Part shown: piece by piece, positions 9,795-19,093 of the stretch
Numbering within the stretch: the stretch's first letter is position 1
Layout of the letters: every line of letters begins with the position of its first letter
Position numbers and translations under genes: made by a program
The notes under the pieces: generated by a model
Told to the model about the DNA's origin: nothing
The model's database searches: none
The model's input: the letters and a program-made list of their open reading frames with translations, nothing else
Origin: Serratia ficaria
GTDB taxonomy: Bacteria > Pseudomonadota > Gammaproteobacteria > Enterobacterales > Enterobacteriaceae
Length of the DNA: 64,000 nt
Direction of reading: 5' to 3'
NCBI RefSeq assembly: GCF_900187015.1
Contig: NZ_LT906479.1
Location: 4,836,001 to 4,900,000 of the forward strand

Positions 9795-11321
9795 TTACTT
9801 TTTACGGCCGCCCATGATGGAGCCCAGCACGCCGCGCAGGATCTGCCGGCCGAGGTCGCGCGCCATGCTCTTGGCCGCGGTCTGGACGATGCCGTCGCGC
9901 TTGCCGCCGCGCGGGCCGGTGGAGCCGAACAGGATCTCGTTCAGGCCGCCCATCAGGCCGCCGCCCGCCTGCTGCTGCGCCTGCGGTTGCTGAGCCGGCT
10001 GGCCCGGCTGCGGCGCGCCGACGGTGGCGAAACCCTCCGAAGACAGCTTCTCGTAGGCCGATTCGCGGTCGACCATATCCTCATAGCGGCCATACAGCGG
10101 CGATTTGTTGATCGCGCTGTTCAGGCCGTCGGCGCCCAGCATGCCCATCTTGGACTCCGGCGCGATCACCATCGCCCGCTCCACCACGTTGGGCCGGCCC
10201 TTTTCGTCCAGGAACGACACCAGCGCTTCGCCCACGCCCAGCTCGGTGATCGCCGTTTCGGCGTCGAAAGCCGGGTTGGCGCGCATGGTTTGCGCCGCCG
10301 CCTTCACCGCTTTCTGGTCGCGCGGCGTGAAGGCGCGCAGCGCGTGCTGCACGCGGTTGCCCAGCTGGCCCAGCACGCTGTCCGGGATATCCAGCGGGTT
10401 CTGGGTGACAAAGTAAATGCCCACGCCCTTGGAGCGGATCAGCCGCACCACCTGCTCGATCTTGGTCAGCAGCGCCGGCGGCGCGTCGTTGAACAGCAGG
10501 TGGGCCTCGTCGAAGAAGAACACCAGCTTCGGCTGCTCCGGATCGCCCACTTCCGGCAGATGCTCGAACAGTTCGGCCAGCAGCCACAGCAGGAATACCG
10601 AATACAGCTTCGGTTGGTTAATCAGCTTGTCCGCCGCCAGCAGGTTGATGACGCCGTGGCCGTTGGCGTCGGTTTTCATCAGGTCGTTGATGTCCAGCAT
10701 CGGTTCGCCGAAGAACTGGTTGGCGCCCTGCTCTTCCAGCGTCAGCAGCCCGCGCTGGATAGCGCCGACCGAGGCCGAAGAGATGTTGCCGTACTGGGTC
10801 TGGAACCGTTTGGCGTTGTCGCCGACGTACTGCACCATGGCGCGCAGATCTTTCATGTCCAGCAGCAGCAGCGCGTTGTCGTCGGCGATTTTGAACACCA
10901 GCTGCAGCACGCCGCTTTGCACTTCGTTCAGGTCCAGCAGACGGCCCAGCAGCAGCGGCCCCAAATCGGACACGGTGGCGCGGATCGGGTGGCCTTTCTC
11001 GCCGTAGATATCCCAGGGGATGAGGGTGCAGGCCTGCGGTTGCCAGTCGCTGACGCCAATCGCCGTCAGCCGCGCCTGCAGCTTCTCGGAAGGCACGCCC
11101 TCGGTGCCGATGCCGGACAGGTCGCCCTTCACGTCAGACAGAAACACCGGCACGCCGATACGCGAGAACTGCTCGGCCATTTTCTGCAGCGTCACCGTCT
11201 TGCCGGTGCCGGTCGCCCCGGTAATCAAGCCATGGCGGTTCGCCAAAGCCGGCAAGATGACCAGATCCTGTACCGGTTTCCCGTCCTTCATCGCCTTGGC
11301 GATAATCCGTGCTTCACTCAT
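9795..11321 (-). CDS. yjgR: YjgR, HerA-like P-loop ATPase (DUF853)
   Basis: About 508 residues, homologous along its length to E. coli YjgR. It is a VirD4/HerA/FtsK-type ATPase: Walker [10 protein letters not shown] near residue 30, Walker [13 protein letters not shown] around residues 280-290, and the later [25 protein letters not shown] arginine-rich segment. Its cellular role is unknown. Before the C-terminal GPRGGKRDG region there is a Gln/Pro/Gly-rich linker. I start at the ATG at 11321 (MSEARI), preceded by AAAGGA; the longer reading to 11408 has an atypical N-terminus. In E. coli yjgR sits elsewhere, so its place between pabA and btsR is a lineage difference. Confidence 0.92.
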   Translation of the reverse strand: MSEARIIAKAMKDGKPVQDLVILPALANRHGLITGATGTGKTVTLQKMAEQFSRIGVPVFLSDVKGDLSGIGTEGVPSEKLQARLTAIGVSDWQPQACTLIPWDIYGEKGHPIRATVSDLGPLLLGRLLDLNEVQSGVLQLVFKIADDNALLLLDMKDLRAMVQYVGDNAKRFQTQYGNISSASVGAIQRGLLTLEEQGANQFFGEPMLDINDLMKTDANGHGVINLLAADKLINQPKLYSVFLLWLLAELFEHLPEVGDPEQPKLVFFFDEAHLLFNDAPPALLTKIEQVVRLIRSKGVGIYFVTQNPLDIPDSVLGQLGNRVQHALRAFTPRDQKAVKAAAQTMRANPAFDAETAITELGVGEALVSFLDEKGRPNVVERAMVIAPESKMGMLGADGLNSAINKSPLYGRYEDMVDRESAYEKLSSEGFATVGAPQPGQPAQQPQAQQQAGGGLMGGLNEILFGSTGPRGGKRDGIVQTAAKSMARDLGRQILRGVLGSIMGGRKK

Positions 11322-11403
11322 TTTCTTTTCCTTTGACGCTGCCGCGGCGCGAAAAGCGCCTGTTGATGCAATAAAGCTATAAGCGCGGCGTAACCCCGTC
11401 AAG

Positions 11404-11434
11404 AACAAACAAAAAGGGCGCCATCAGGACGCCC
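11404..11434 (-). terminator. Rho-independent terminator of btsR
   Basis: Read on the minus strand, a 7-bp GC stem with one bulge and the loop TGAT is followed by TTTTTG and TTTG. It lies about 40 bp after the btsR stop and upstream of yjgR, separating the two transcripts. Confidence 0.8.
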
Positions 11435-11473
11435 CATTAAGCCAATATTTTCAGAATCGCCCTAAGATCACGC

Positions 11474-12199
11474 TCACCCGCGCAGCCCCAGCTGCTCCTT
11501 CAGCGCCTTCAGGTAGCGCCGGCTGACCGGCACCGGGTCGCCGGCCGGCATGATCATCTCCGCCGCGCCGCCCTCTTCGAAGCGGATCTCGCATACCTGC
11601 TCCAGATTGACCAAATACTGCCGGTGGCAACGCACCAGCGGCGTGCGGCTTTCCAGCGTACGCAGCGTCAGTTCGGTAAAGCACTCCATGCCGTCGTTAC
11701 GCACCACGAACACCCCGCTGGTGCGGGAACGGATCGCCAGCACTTCGTCGAAACGCAGCAGGTAGATGCGGCTGTGGCCGGTGCAGGGAATGTATTTCAA
11801 GTAGCCGGCGCTCTGTTCCAGCGTCGCGATATCCTGCGGCGCGCTGCGCTGCCGCAGGCGCTGCAAGGTTTTGCTCAGCCGTTTGGGCTCCGCCGGCTTC
11901 AGCAGATAATCAAACGCGTGCTCTTCAAACGCCTGCACCGCATATTCGTCATAGGCGGTCAGAAATACGATGTGCGGCATGCGGTTGGGATCCAGCATGC
12001 CGACCATCTCCAGCCCGCTGATGCGCGGCATCTGGATATCCAGGAACACCACGTCCGGCTGCAGACGATGAATTTGGCTGATGGCCTCTATCGCATTGGC
12101 GCACTCGCCGATGATGCTGATTTCTTCCTCGGCCTCCAGCAGGTGCCGCAGGTTATCGCGCGCGGAGGGTTCGTCGTCGACAATCAGTGCGTTTAACAT
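11474..12199 (-). CDS. btsR: BtsR, LytTR-type response regulator
   Basis: A 241-residue protein matching E. coli BtsR (YehT). The receiver domain (residues 1-120) has Asp8/Asp9, phospho-acceptor Asp54 in VFLDIQMPR, Thr in FLTAYDEYA and Lys in YLLKPAEP. The C-terminal LytTR DNA-binding domain covers about residues 135-240 ([10 protein letters not shown] and [11 protein letters not shown]). In E. coli BtsS/BtsR senses external pyruvate and induces the pyruvate transporter btsT; btsT is not in this window. The ATG at 12199 overlaps the btsS stop by one base (TGATG), so the two are co-translated. A longer reading to 12259 would run inside btsS. Confidence 0.95.
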   Translation of the reverse strand: MLNALIVDDEPSARDNLRHLLEAEEEISIIGECANAIEAISQIHRLQPDVVFLDIQMPRISGLEMVGMLDPNRMPHIVFLTAYDEYAVQAFEEHAFDYLLKPAEPKRLSKTLQRLRQRSAPQDIATLEQSAGYLKYIPCTGHSRIYLLRFDEVLAIRSRTSGVFVVRNDGMECFTELTLRTLESRTPLVRCHRQYLVNLEQVCEIRFEEGGAAEMIMPAGDPVPVSRRYLKALKEQLGLRG

Positions 12200-13884
12200 C
12201 AGGCGGCCCTCGCCATGGGTACGTTGAGCGTAATGCGCGTAAAGGCGTCCGGCCGGCAATCCACCCGCACGCCGTAGCCTTCGCCGTAGCGTACCCGAAT
12301 GCGCTTGTCCACCAGGTTCATGCCCAGCCCGCTGCGGTTGGGCTTCGCCTGGAACAACCCGGCGTTGTCGGTCACCTGCAGCAGCAAGCGGTCACCTTCG
12401 CGCCGCGCGCCGATATCGATCCGCCCGACGCCCAACAGGTGCGAGGTGCCGTGCTTGATGGCGTTCTCGACGATCGGCTGCAGCGAAAACGCCGGCAGAC
12501 GCACCGCCAGCAGCTCTTCCGGCAGCGACACCGCAATCTCCAGACGATCGGCAAAGCGCGCCTTCTCGATCTGCAGGTAGGCGTTCACATGTTCGAGCTC
12601 GTCCGCCAGGCTGACCTCATCGTCCGAACGCTTCAGGTTTTTGCGGAAGAAGGTCGACAGATACTGCACCAGCTCGCAGGCGCGGTCGCCGTCGCGGCGG
12701 ATCACCGCCACCAGGGTATTCAGCGCGTTGAACAGGAAATGCGGATTGACCTGGGCGTGCAGCAGCTTGATTTCCGACTGCGCCAGCAGCTGTTTGTGGC
12801 GCTCGTACTGCCCGGCCATGATCTGCGCCGACAGCAGGCTGGCGATGCCTTCGCCCAGCGTGCGGTTGATGGTGCTGAACAGCCGGCTCTTGGGTTCGTA
12901 CAGCTTGATGGTGCCGATCACCCGCTGGTTTTCGCCGCGCAGCGGGATCACCAGCGTCGATCCCAGCTTGCAGCCGGGATTGATCGAACAGCAGTAGGAA
13001 AGCTGGTTGCCGTCGGCGTACACCACTTCGTTGTTGTCGATGGCGCGATGCGAATGCACCGAGGCGATCGGCGTGCCCGGCAGGTGATGGTCGTCGCCGA
13101 TGCCGATAAACGCCAGCAGCTTGTCGCGATCGGTGATCGCCACCGCGCCGATGCCCAGCTCCTGATAGATAACCCGGGCGACCTTCATGCTGTTTTCCTG
13201 GTCGAACCCCTGGCGCAAAATGCCCTCGGTGCGTTCTGCTATCTTGAGCGCCTTGGAGGAGAAGGCGCTGGTGTATTTCTCGAACATCGCGCGCCGGTCC
13301 AGCAGGATCTGCATAAACATCGCCGCGCCGACGGTGTTGGCGATCATCATCGGCAGCGCGATGTGCTCCACCAGCCGCAGCGCTTCCTGGTAAGGGCGCG
13401 CCACCGTCAGGATAATCGCCATCTGCAGCACTTCGGCCACCAGCGCCACCCCGGCGACGAACAGCGGATTAAACAACAGTTCGATGCGGCCGCGGCGCAT
13501 GGCGATGCTGTGCACGATGCCGCCGACCAACCCTTCCGATACCGTCGAAATCGCGCAGGCCACGTCGGTCATGCCGCCCAGGGTATAGCGGTGCAAGCCG
13601 CCGGTCAGCCCCACCAAAAAGCCCACCGACGGCCCGCCCAGCAGGCCGCCCAGCACCGCGCCTATCGCCCGGGTGTTGGCGATCGAATCCTGAATATGCA
13701 GGCCGAAATAGGTGCCCATGATGCAAAACACCGAGAAGATCACGTAGCACAGCAGCTTGTGCGGCAGGCGAATGGTCACCTGCATCAGCGGAATGAACAG
13801 CGGCGTCTTGCTCAGCAAATAAGCGATGACAAGATAGACGCACGTCTGCTGCAACAGCAGCAACACCTGGTTAAATTCATACAT
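12199..13884 (-). CDS. btsS: BtsS, LytS-type pyruvate-sensing histidine kinase
   Basis: 561 residues, the same length as E. coli BtsS (YehU). Membrane segments of the 5TMR-LYT sensor occupy about residues 1-190 ([25 protein letters not shown] is typical). A GAF domain follows at about 220-350. The kinase core starts at [14 protein letters not shown] after the phospho-acceptor motif [11 protein letters not shown] (His near residue 382), and the ATPase N-box is [12 protein letters not shown], with [11 protein letters not shown] as G-box. It is an inner-membrane protein that phosphorylates BtsR. The ATG at 13884 gives the full E. coli-like N-terminus [13 protein letters not shown]. Confidence 0.95.
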   Translation of the reverse strand: MYEFNQVLLLLQQTCVYLVIAYLLSKTPLFIPLMQVTIRLPHKLLCYVIFSVFCIMGTYFGLHIQDSIANTRAIGAVLGGLLGGPSVGFLVGLTGGLHRYTLGGMTDVACAISTVSEGLVGGIVHSIAMRRGRIELLFNPLFVAGVALVAEVLQMAIILTVARPYQEALRLVEHIALPMMIANTVGAAMFMQILLDRRAMFEKYTSAFSSKALKIAERTEGILRQGFDQENSMKVARVIYQELGIGAVAITDRDKLLAFIGIGDDHHLPGTPIASVHSHRAIDNNEVVYADGNQLSYCCSINPGCKLGSTLVIPLRGENQRVIGTIKLYEPKSRLFSTINRTLGEGIASLLSAQIMAGQYERHKQLLAQSEIKLLHAQVNPHFLFNALNTLVAVIRRDGDRACELVQYLSTFFRKNLKRSDDEVSLADELEHVNAYLQIEKARFADRLEIAVSLPEELLAVRLPAFSLQPIVENAIKHGTSHLLGVGRIDIGARREGDRLLLQVTDNAGLFQAKPNRSGLGMNLVDKRIRVRYGEGYGVRVDCRPDAFTRITLNVPMARAA

Positions 13885-14011
13885 GGCAGCAACTCATCCA
13901 GAGAAACAACGCCGGATTTCCGGTCTGGTTATAGTCTGCCGATTAGAACATGCGAAGGGGAAGAAAACAGTGATGCAGGCAAGGCTTCGGAAGGTTCGGG
14001 GCCGGGAGCGA

Positions 14012-14038
14012 ACGGCCGATCCCGGCGGGATCGGCCGT
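14012..14038. terminator. Strong hairpin after ppiA
   Basis: A perfect 12-bp stem (ACGGCCGATCCC with its complement) and a 3-base loop start five bases beyond the ppiA stop. No T-run follows on either strand. It could stabilise the ppiA mRNA 3' end or act as a Rho-dependent pause. Confidence 0.5.
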
Positions 14039-14043
14039 CAATC

Positions 14044-14613
14044 TTACGGCAGTACCTTGGCGGACAGAATGACCACCGGTTTGGTCGGCACATTCTGATA
14101 CGGGCCGACGTTGCCGGTCGGCACCTGAGAAATTTTGTCTACCACGTCCATGCCCTTCACCACTTTGCCGAACACCGCGTAACCGAAGTCGCGCTGGCCG
14201 TGATCCAGGAAGGCGTTGTCCGCCACGTTCAGGAAGAACTGGCTGGTGGCGCTGTCTTTGTCGGCGGTGCGCGCCATGGAGATGGTGCCGCGCAGGTTGC
14301 GCAGGCCGTTATCGGCTTCGTTCTTGATCGGCGCCTTGGTGGACTTTTGCTGCATGTCGGCGGTAAAGCCGCCGCCCTGCACCATAAAGCCCGGGATCAC
14401 GCGATGGAAAATGGTGTTGTTGTAGTAGCCGCTGTTCACGTAGTCGACGAAGTTCTGGCTGGATACCGGCGCCTTCTGACCGTCGAGCGCCAATTCGATA
14501 TTCCCTGCCGAGGTGGTCAGCATGACATGGGTTTCGCCGGCGGCTAAGGCTGCGGGCGCCATTGCTGTCAGGGAACACAGCGCAACGAAGGTCACTAAAG
14601 TACGTTTGAACAT
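14044..14613 (-). CDS. ppiA: Periplasmic peptidyl-prolyl cis-trans isomerase A
   Basis: A 189-residue cyclophilin with a Sec signal peptide ([15 protein letters not shown]... cleavage expected after ALA, residues 22-24). The catalytic and binding motifs are [13 protein letters not shown] (active-site Arg), [10 protein letters not shown] and [12 protein letters not shown]. It speeds proline isomerisation during periplasmic protein folding. Length and sequence match E. coli PpiA (190). As in E. coli it lies upstream of tsgA-nir, divergent from the following genes, but here the beta-glucoside cluster has come between ppiA and tsgA. Confidence 0.96.
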   Translation of the reverse strand: MFKRTLVTFVALCSLTAMAPAALAAGETHVMLTTSAGNIELALDGQKAPVSSQNFVDYVNSGYYNNTIFHRVIPGFMVQGGGFTADMQQKSTKAPIKNEADNGLRNLRGTISMARTADKDSATSQFFLNVADNAFLDHGQRDFGYAVFGKVVKGMDVVDKISQVPTGNVGPYQNVPTKPVVILSAKVLP

Positions 14614-14953
14614 TAACGGGTCCTTTCTCTGAGAGACAAACTACGGAAAAGCGCTTTGATTCTAAAGAGCTGCATCGGCAAGTACCAGCCATTTACCTAT
14701 ATTTACGCAATTGTGGGACATATCTTAGCTGGCCCTGAATTTTACTGCCGAAAGTATGATCGCCGGTGGCCTTTTTGCCAACTGCATCACGCATTTTTTG
14801 CCCTTTTCCCTCCTTCGACGCGTTTTGCGACGCAACTCCCGTTTTGCTGCGCCATTGCGGTTATTCTAGATAAATGAGAGCGCTCTCATTTTTGGGCGCC
14901 GATGCGAAGACCATCCGCCGGCGGCTTCGCCGCGCAATGACTGGAGAAATAAT
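14614..14953. promoter_or_regulatory. Divergent regulatory region, ppiA / beta-glucoside operon
   Basis: A 340-bp gap. Towards ppiA, a TAGAAT -10-like hexamer is read on the minus strand at 14659-14664. Towards the sugar operon, TTGCTG (14844-14849) and a poor -10 between 14862 and 14874 precede the palindromic operator described separately. A half CRP-like site (TTGTG) occurs near 14711. No credible ORF is present. Confidence 0.5.
14872..14891. promoter_or_regulatory. Palindromic LacI-type operator
   Basis: A perfect 20-bp palindrome, half-site AAATGAGAGC, with the central CG typical of LacI/GalR-family operators (compare TGAAAGCGCTTTCA). It overlaps or follows the presumed -10 and lies 62 bp before the EIIA start. 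The obvious ligand is the LacI-family regulator encoded at 16676-17659 in the same cluster. The palindrome is seen; the binding partner is inferred. Confidence 0.8.
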
Positions 14954-15304
14954 GTGAGTGAATTGATGACTGAAATCAGCGCCGATTTTGAAAGCACCAT
15001 CATGGAACTGCTGGTGTTCTCCGGCAGCGCGCGCAGCAGTGCGCTGATGGCGCTGCAGCAGGCGCGCGCCGGAGATTTTTCCGCCGCGGCCGAACAGATG
15101 GCCGAGTCCAAGGCCTGGGTGAAAAAGGCGCACCTGATCCAGACCGAACTGATCGGCCTGGATGAGGGCTGCGGCAAGCTGGCGATCACGCTGATCACCG
15201 TACATGCGCAAGACCACCTGATGAACGCCATGGTGATCCAGGATCTGGCCGGCGACATGATCGAACTTTACCGCCGCCAGGCACAGATGGAGACCCGCGC
15301 ATGA
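14954..15304 (+). CDS. PTS lactose/cellobiose-family EIIA component
   Basis: A 116-residue helical protein of the Lac/Chb EIIA family, which forms a trimer. It carries the phosphate from HPr to EIIB for uptake of beta-glucosides, N,N'-diacetylchitobiose or similar disaccharides. The active-site His84 and the metal-binding Asp87 are in TVHAQDHLMNAM, aligned with His89 of E. coli ChbA. It starts at the GTG at 14954 with GGAG seven bases before; the first ATG in frame (14966) is too far from it. Its stop overlaps the glucosidase start (ATGA). No EIIB or EIIC gene is adjacent, so the partners must be encoded elsewhere. Confidence 0.9.
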   Translation: MSELMTEISADFESTIMELLVFSGSARSSALMALQQARAGDFSAAAEQMAESKAWVKKAHLIQTELIGLDEGCGKLAITLITVHAQDHLMNAMVIQDLAGDMIELYRRQAQMETRA

Positions 15305-16611
15305 GCTCATTGAAAATCGCCGTAATCGGCGGCGGCAGCAGCTATACCCCCGAACTGGTCGACGGCCTGATCCAGCGTATCGAAGAGCTGCCGGTGACCG
15401 AACTGGCGCTGGTGGACGTAGAGCCGGGCCGCGGCAAGGTGGAGATCATCGCCGCCCTGACCCGCCGCATGCTGGCGCGCCACGGCCTGGAGCAGGTGAA
15501 GGTCAGCGTGCACTTCGCGCTGGACGAAGCGATCCGCGACGCCGGCTTCGTGCTGACCCAATTTCGCGTCGGGCAGCTGCCGGCGCGCGCCGCCGACGAA
15601 CGGCTGGGGCTGAAATACCATCTGATCGGCCAGGAGACCACCGGCGTCGGCGGCTTCGCCAAGGCGCTGCGCACCATCCCGGTGATGCTGGACATCGCCC
15701 GCCGGGTGGAAAAACTGGCGCCGGACGCCTGGATCATCAACTTCACCAACCCGGCCGGCATCGTGACCGAAGCGGTTTCTCGCTACACCAAGGCGAAGAT
15801 CATCGGCCTGTGCAACGTGCCGATCAGCATGCATCACATGATCGCCAACATGCTGCAAACCCCCTATGAGGACGTGCAGCTGCAGTTCGCCGGCCTGAAC
15901 CATATGGTATGGGTGCATCGGGTGACGCAACACGGCCGCGACGTCACCGGCGAGGTGATCGACATGCTGTGCGACGGCGCGGCCCTGACCATGAACAACA
16001 TCAAGGAAGAGCCGTGGCAACCGGACTTCCTGCGGGCGGTCGGCGCCATTCCTTGCCCGTATCACCGCTATTTCTACCAGACGAAAGAGATGCTGGCCGA
16101 AGAAGTGGCCGCCGCCGCCGAGCGCGGCACCCGCGCCGAGCAGGTGATGCGGGTGGAAAAGGAACTGTTCGAGCTGTACGCCGATCCGCATCTGGACAGC
16201 AAGCCGGAGCAGCTCGGCTTCCGCGGCGGCTCGTATTATTCGGAAGTGGCGCTGGAGCTTATCCGCGCCATCCATAATAATCTCGGCGCGCAGTTGGTGG
16301 TCAATACCGCAAATCGTGGCGCTATTCGTGGTTTGCCGGACGACGCTGTGATAGAAATCAACTGTATCGTCGACGCGCAGGGCGCGCACCCGCTGACCTT
16401 CGGCCAACTGCCGGATGCGATGCATGCGCTGACCCAACAGGTGAAAGCCTACGAGCGTCTGACCATCGAGGCCGCGGTGCACGGCGATCGCCGCAGCGGC
16501 CTGCTGGCGCTGATCACCAATCCGCTGGTGGCCAACGCCAACGTGGCGCAGCCGCTGCTGGAGGAGGTGCTGACGGTAAACCAGCCTTACCTGCCGCAGT
16601 TTAACCGATAG
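15301..16611 (+). CDS. 6-phospho-beta-glucosidase, glycoside hydrolase family 4
   Basis: A 436-residue NAD+ and Mn2+-dependent GH4 enzyme, resembling LicH/CelF-type 6-phospho-beta-glucosidases, which cleaves phosphorylated disaccharides after PTS import. The NAD-binding loop GGGSSYTPEL is at residues 10-19. The metal ligands are Cys171 in GLCNVPISMHH and His201 in AGLNHMVWVH. NFTNPAGIVTEA and FRGGSYYSEVA are further family signatures. It overlaps the EIIA gene by four bases and is followed by a strong terminator. It could also act on phosphorylated chitobiose as ChbF does; the gene content alone does not settle the sugar. Confidence 0.9.
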   Translation: MSSLKIAVIGGGSSYTPELVDGLIQRIEELPVTELALVDVEPGRGKVEIIAALTRRMLARHGLEQVKVSVHFALDEAIRDAGFVLTQFRVGQLPARAADERLGLKYHLIGQETTGVGGFAKALRTIPVMLDIARRVEKLAPDAWIINFTNPAGIVTEAVSRYTKAKIIGLCNVPISMHHMIANMLQTPYEDVQLQFAGLNHMVWVHRVTQHGRDVTGEVIDMLCDGAALTMNNIKEEPWQPDFLRAVGAIPCPYHRYFYQTKEMLAEEVAAAAERGTRAEQVMRVEKELFELYADPHLDSKPEQLGFRGGSYYSEVALELIRAIHNNLGAQLVVNTANRGAIRGLPDDAVIEINCIVDAQGAHPLTFGQLPDAMHALTQQVKAYERLTIEAAVHGDRRSGLLALITNPLVANANVAQPLLEEVLTVNQPYLPQFNR

Positions 16612-16631
16612 CCGTTAGGGGCAGCATGCCG

Positions 16632-16657
16632 GGGTTCGGTTCGCCGAACCCATTTTT
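16632..16657 (+). terminator. Terminator after the GH4 gene
   Basis: A perfect 8-bp stem GGGTTCGG/CCGAACCC closed by the very stable TTCG tetraloop and followed by ATTTTTG. It separates the catabolic genes from the regulator gene just downstream. Confidence 0.88.
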
Positions 16658-16675
16658 GTCGTAATCAGGAGTCGG

Positions 16676-17659
16676 ATGATGGTGACACTGGAAGATGTCG
16701 CAGCATTGGCGGGCGTATCCCGCGCCACCGTGTCACGCGTGGTGAATGGCGACAGCAACGTCAAGGCGCCGACCCGCGAGAAGGTTGAACGCGCGGTCGC
16801 CCAGCTCGGTTATACCCCGAATCCGGCCGCCCGGGCGCTGGCCTCCAGCCACAGCAATACGCTGGGCCTGGTCACCACCTCCTACCGCGGCGGCTTCTTC
16901 GGCGCGCTGATGGACTTTGTGCAAACCGAAGCCGAATCCCACGGCAAACAGCTGCTGGTCACCCAGGGCCGCAACAGCGCCGAGAACGAATGGCAGGCTA
17001 TCCAGCGGCTGTTCAGCCTGCGCTGCGACGGCGTGATCCTGCACGTGCGTTTTCTCAGCGACAACCAATTGCGCCAACTGGCCGCCGAGCAGCGTCACTT
17101 TGTGTTGCTCGATCGTCTGGTGCCCGGCCTGGAAGATCGCTGCGTGACTTTCGACCATCCGCACGCCAGCCGCATGGCGACGCAACGGCTGCTCGACGCC
17201 GGCCACCGGCGCATCGCCTGCATCAGCGGCCCGCGCGAACGCCCTTCCAGCCGGCTGCGGCTGCAGGGTTTTGAGGAGGCGATGCAGGCGGCGCGCATCA
17301 AGCCGCTGGCCTGCCTGGAAGGCGTTTACGATCTGGAGAGCGGCTATCGCTGCGCCGATCGGCTGCTGCTGCAGGAAACCGCCCCGACCGCCATTTATTG
17401 CTGCAACGAAGAAATGGCCATCGGCGCGCTGCTGGCGATCAATGAGCATCAGCTGCGGGTGCCGCAGGACATCTCGCTGATCTGCTACGACAGCGGCGAG
17501 CGCGCGCCCTTTGTCCGCCCGGCGCTGACCAGCGTGCACTTTCCGATCGGCGAAATGGCGCAGTACGCGGCGCGGCGCCTGATCGACCCGGCCACCCCGG
17601 CTCATCGCTTCGAGCCGGCGATCGTCAGCCGCGATTCGATCGTGACGGTGCGCAAATAG
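16676..17659 (+). CDS. LacI-family regulator of the beta-glucoside cluster
   Basis: 327 residues. The N-terminal helix-turn-helix is VTLEDVAALAGVSRATVSRVVNG (residues 3-25), with the hinge helix NPAARALASS (about 53-62) that inserts in the operator minor groove. The ligand-binding core follows (TLGLVTTSYRGGFFG, RIACISGPRERPSSRLR, TAIYCCNEEMAIGALL). It resembles AscG/GalR-type repressors. Probable job: repression of the EIIA-GH4 genes through the palindrome at 14872-14891. The start could be either of two successive ATGs (16676 or 16679), with CAGGAG just upstream. It lies beyond the operon terminator, so it depends on read-through or on a promoter I cannot identify. Confidence 0.9.
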   Translation: MMVTLEDVAALAGVSRATVSRVVNGDSNVKAPTREKVERAVAQLGYTPNPAARALASSHSNTLGLVTTSYRGGFFGALMDFVQTEAESHGKQLLVTQGRNSAENEWQAIQRLFSLRCDGVILHVRFLSDNQLRQLAAEQRHFVLLDRLVPGLEDRCVTFDHPHASRMATQRLLDAGHRRIACISGPRERPSSRLRLQGFEEAMQAARIKPLACLEGVYDLESGYRCADRLLLQETAPTAIYCCNEEMAIGALLAINEHQLRVPQDISLICYDSGERAPFVRPALTSVHFPIGEMAQYAARRLIDPATPAHRFEPAIVSRDSIVTVRK

Positions 17660-17849
17660 ATCACAAAAACAATTCACAACTATTCATTGATTGCATCAAA
17701 AAATCGACAGCCATCACAAAAACTCCCGTGGTCTGTGCTAGGATCCGCTCCCTGGTGGCCTGATCGGGACTTTTTTCTGCTTTGCCAGGAAAAGCCAGCG
17801 GCCTTATGCCAGTTTTAACACTTCTAACAGACATAATCAGGCCTATACA
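17660..17849 (+). promoter_or_regulatory. tsgA upstream region
   Basis: 190 bp. An extended -10 (TGC then TAGGAT, 17739-17744) is visible without a clear -35 box. An AT-rich stretch with repeated TCACAA occurs at 17660-17725. It also holds TTGATTGCATCAA, whose 3-base spacer does not suit FNR. Confidence 0.4.
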
Positions 17850-19034
17850 ATGAATGACAGTAACCGCATACGGCTTACCTGGATCAGCTTCTTTTCTTAT
17901 GCGCTGACCGGTGCTTTAGTGATCGTCACAGGGATGGTGATGGGAAACATTGCAGAGTACTTTAATCTGCCGGTTTCCAGCATGAGCAATACCTTTACCT
18001 TTCTCAACGCCGGCATTTTGATTTCGATTTTCCTCAACGCCTGGCTGATGGAAATCATCCCGCTGAAGCGCCAGCTGATCTTCGGCTTTGTGCTGATGGT
18101 GCTGGCGGTGGCCGGACTGATGCTCGGCAAAAGCCTGACCATGTTCTCGCTGTGCATGTTTATTCTCGGCGTGGTCAGCGGCATCACCATGTCGATCGGC
18201 ACCTTCCTGATCACCCATATGTATGCCGGCCGCCAGCGCGGTTCGCGCCTGTTGTTCACCGACTCCTTCTTCAGCATGGCCGGCATGATCTTCCCGATCG
18301 TCGCCGCCATGCTGCTGGCGCGCCACATCGGCTGGTACTGGGTCTACGCCTGCATCGGCCTGCTGTACGTCGGCATCTTCGTACTGACCCTGTGCTCCGA
18401 GTTCCCGGTGCTGGGCAAAAAAGGCGCCGATGCCGGCCAGCCCGTCGCCAAAGAAAAATGGGGCATCGGCGTGCTGTTCCTGTCGGTCGCCGCGCTGTGC
18501 TACATCCTCGGCCAGCTGGGCTTCATTCAGTGGGTGCCGGAATACGCCACCAAGTCGTTCGGCATGGACATCAGCCAGGCCGGCAAGCTGGTGAGCGACT
18601 TCTGGACCTCGTACATGGTCGGCATGTGGGTGTTCAGCTTTATCCTGCGCTTCTTCGACCTGCAGCGCATCGTCACCGTGCTGGCCGCGTTGGCTACCGG
18701 CGCGATGTACCTGTTCGTCAGCACCGATAACCCGCAGCATCTGGGCTACTACATCATGGCGCTGGGCTTCGTCTCCAGCGCCATCTACACCACCCTGATC
18801 ACCCTGGGCTCGCTGCAGACCAAGGTGTCTTCGCCGAAGCTGGTCAACTTCATCCTGACCTGCGGTACCATCGGCACCATGCTGACCTTCGTGGTCACCG
18901 GCCCGATCGTCGCTAAAGGCGGCGCGCACGCCGCGCTGACCACCGCCAACGGCCTGTACCTGGCGGTGTTCGTGATGTGCTTGCTGCTGGGCTTCGTGAC
19001 CAAGCACCGCAGCCACGGCCACGTTACGCATTGA
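17850..19034 (+). CDS. tsgA: TsgA, MFS transporter
   Basis: A 394-residue, 12-helix major-facilitator protein of the inner membrane, the same size as E. coli TsgA (393). The N-terminal [26 protein letters not shown] and the [23 protein letters not shown] loop are characteristic. The substrate is unknown. In E. coli tsgA lies directly upstream of nirBDC-cysG on the same strand; here a codA gene on the opposite strand separates them. The ATG at 17850 fits the TsgA N-terminus ([14 protein letters not shown]). Confidence 0.94.
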   Translation: MNDSNRIRLTWISFFSYALTGALVIVTGMVMGNIAEYFNLPVSSMSNTFTFLNAGILISIFLNAWLMEIIPLKRQLIFGFVLMVLAVAGLMLGKSLTMFSLCMFILGVVSGITMSIGTFLITHMYAGRQRGSRLLFTDSFFSMAGMIFPIVAAMLLARHIGWYWVYACIGLLYVGIFVLTLCSEFPVLGKKGADAGQPVAKEKWGIGVLFLSVAALCYILGQLGFIQWVPEYATKSFGMDISQAGKLVSDFWTSYMVGMWVFSFILRFFDLQRIVTVLAALATGAMYLFVSTDNPQHLGYYIMALGFVSSAIYTTLITLGSLQTKVSSPKLVNFILTCGTIGTMLTFVVTGPIVAKGGAHAALTTANGLYLAVFVMCLLLGFVTKHRSHGHVTH

Positions 19035-19054
19035 TCGGCCGACTGTGATGCAAC

Positions 19055-19081
19055 AAGGGCGCCCCTGAGGCGCCCTTTTTT
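19055..19081 (+). terminator. Terminator of tsgA
   Basis: Stem AAGGGCGCC/GGCGCCCTT with the loop CCTGA, followed by a run of T. It lies 20 bp after tsgA, just before the 3' end of the convergent codA. Confidence 0.9.
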
Positions 19082-19093
19082 ATGTCGCGGCGC

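Noticed and set aside
12187..14547. Open frame of 786 codons on the plus strand across btsS and ppiA
   Set aside because: It covers two well-established genes on the other strand plus their gap, and its composition is that of an antisense frame.
17690..17715. TTGATTGCATCAA upstream of tsgA as an FNR site
   Set aside because: The half-sites are perfect but the spacer has three bases instead of four, so FNR would not bind well.
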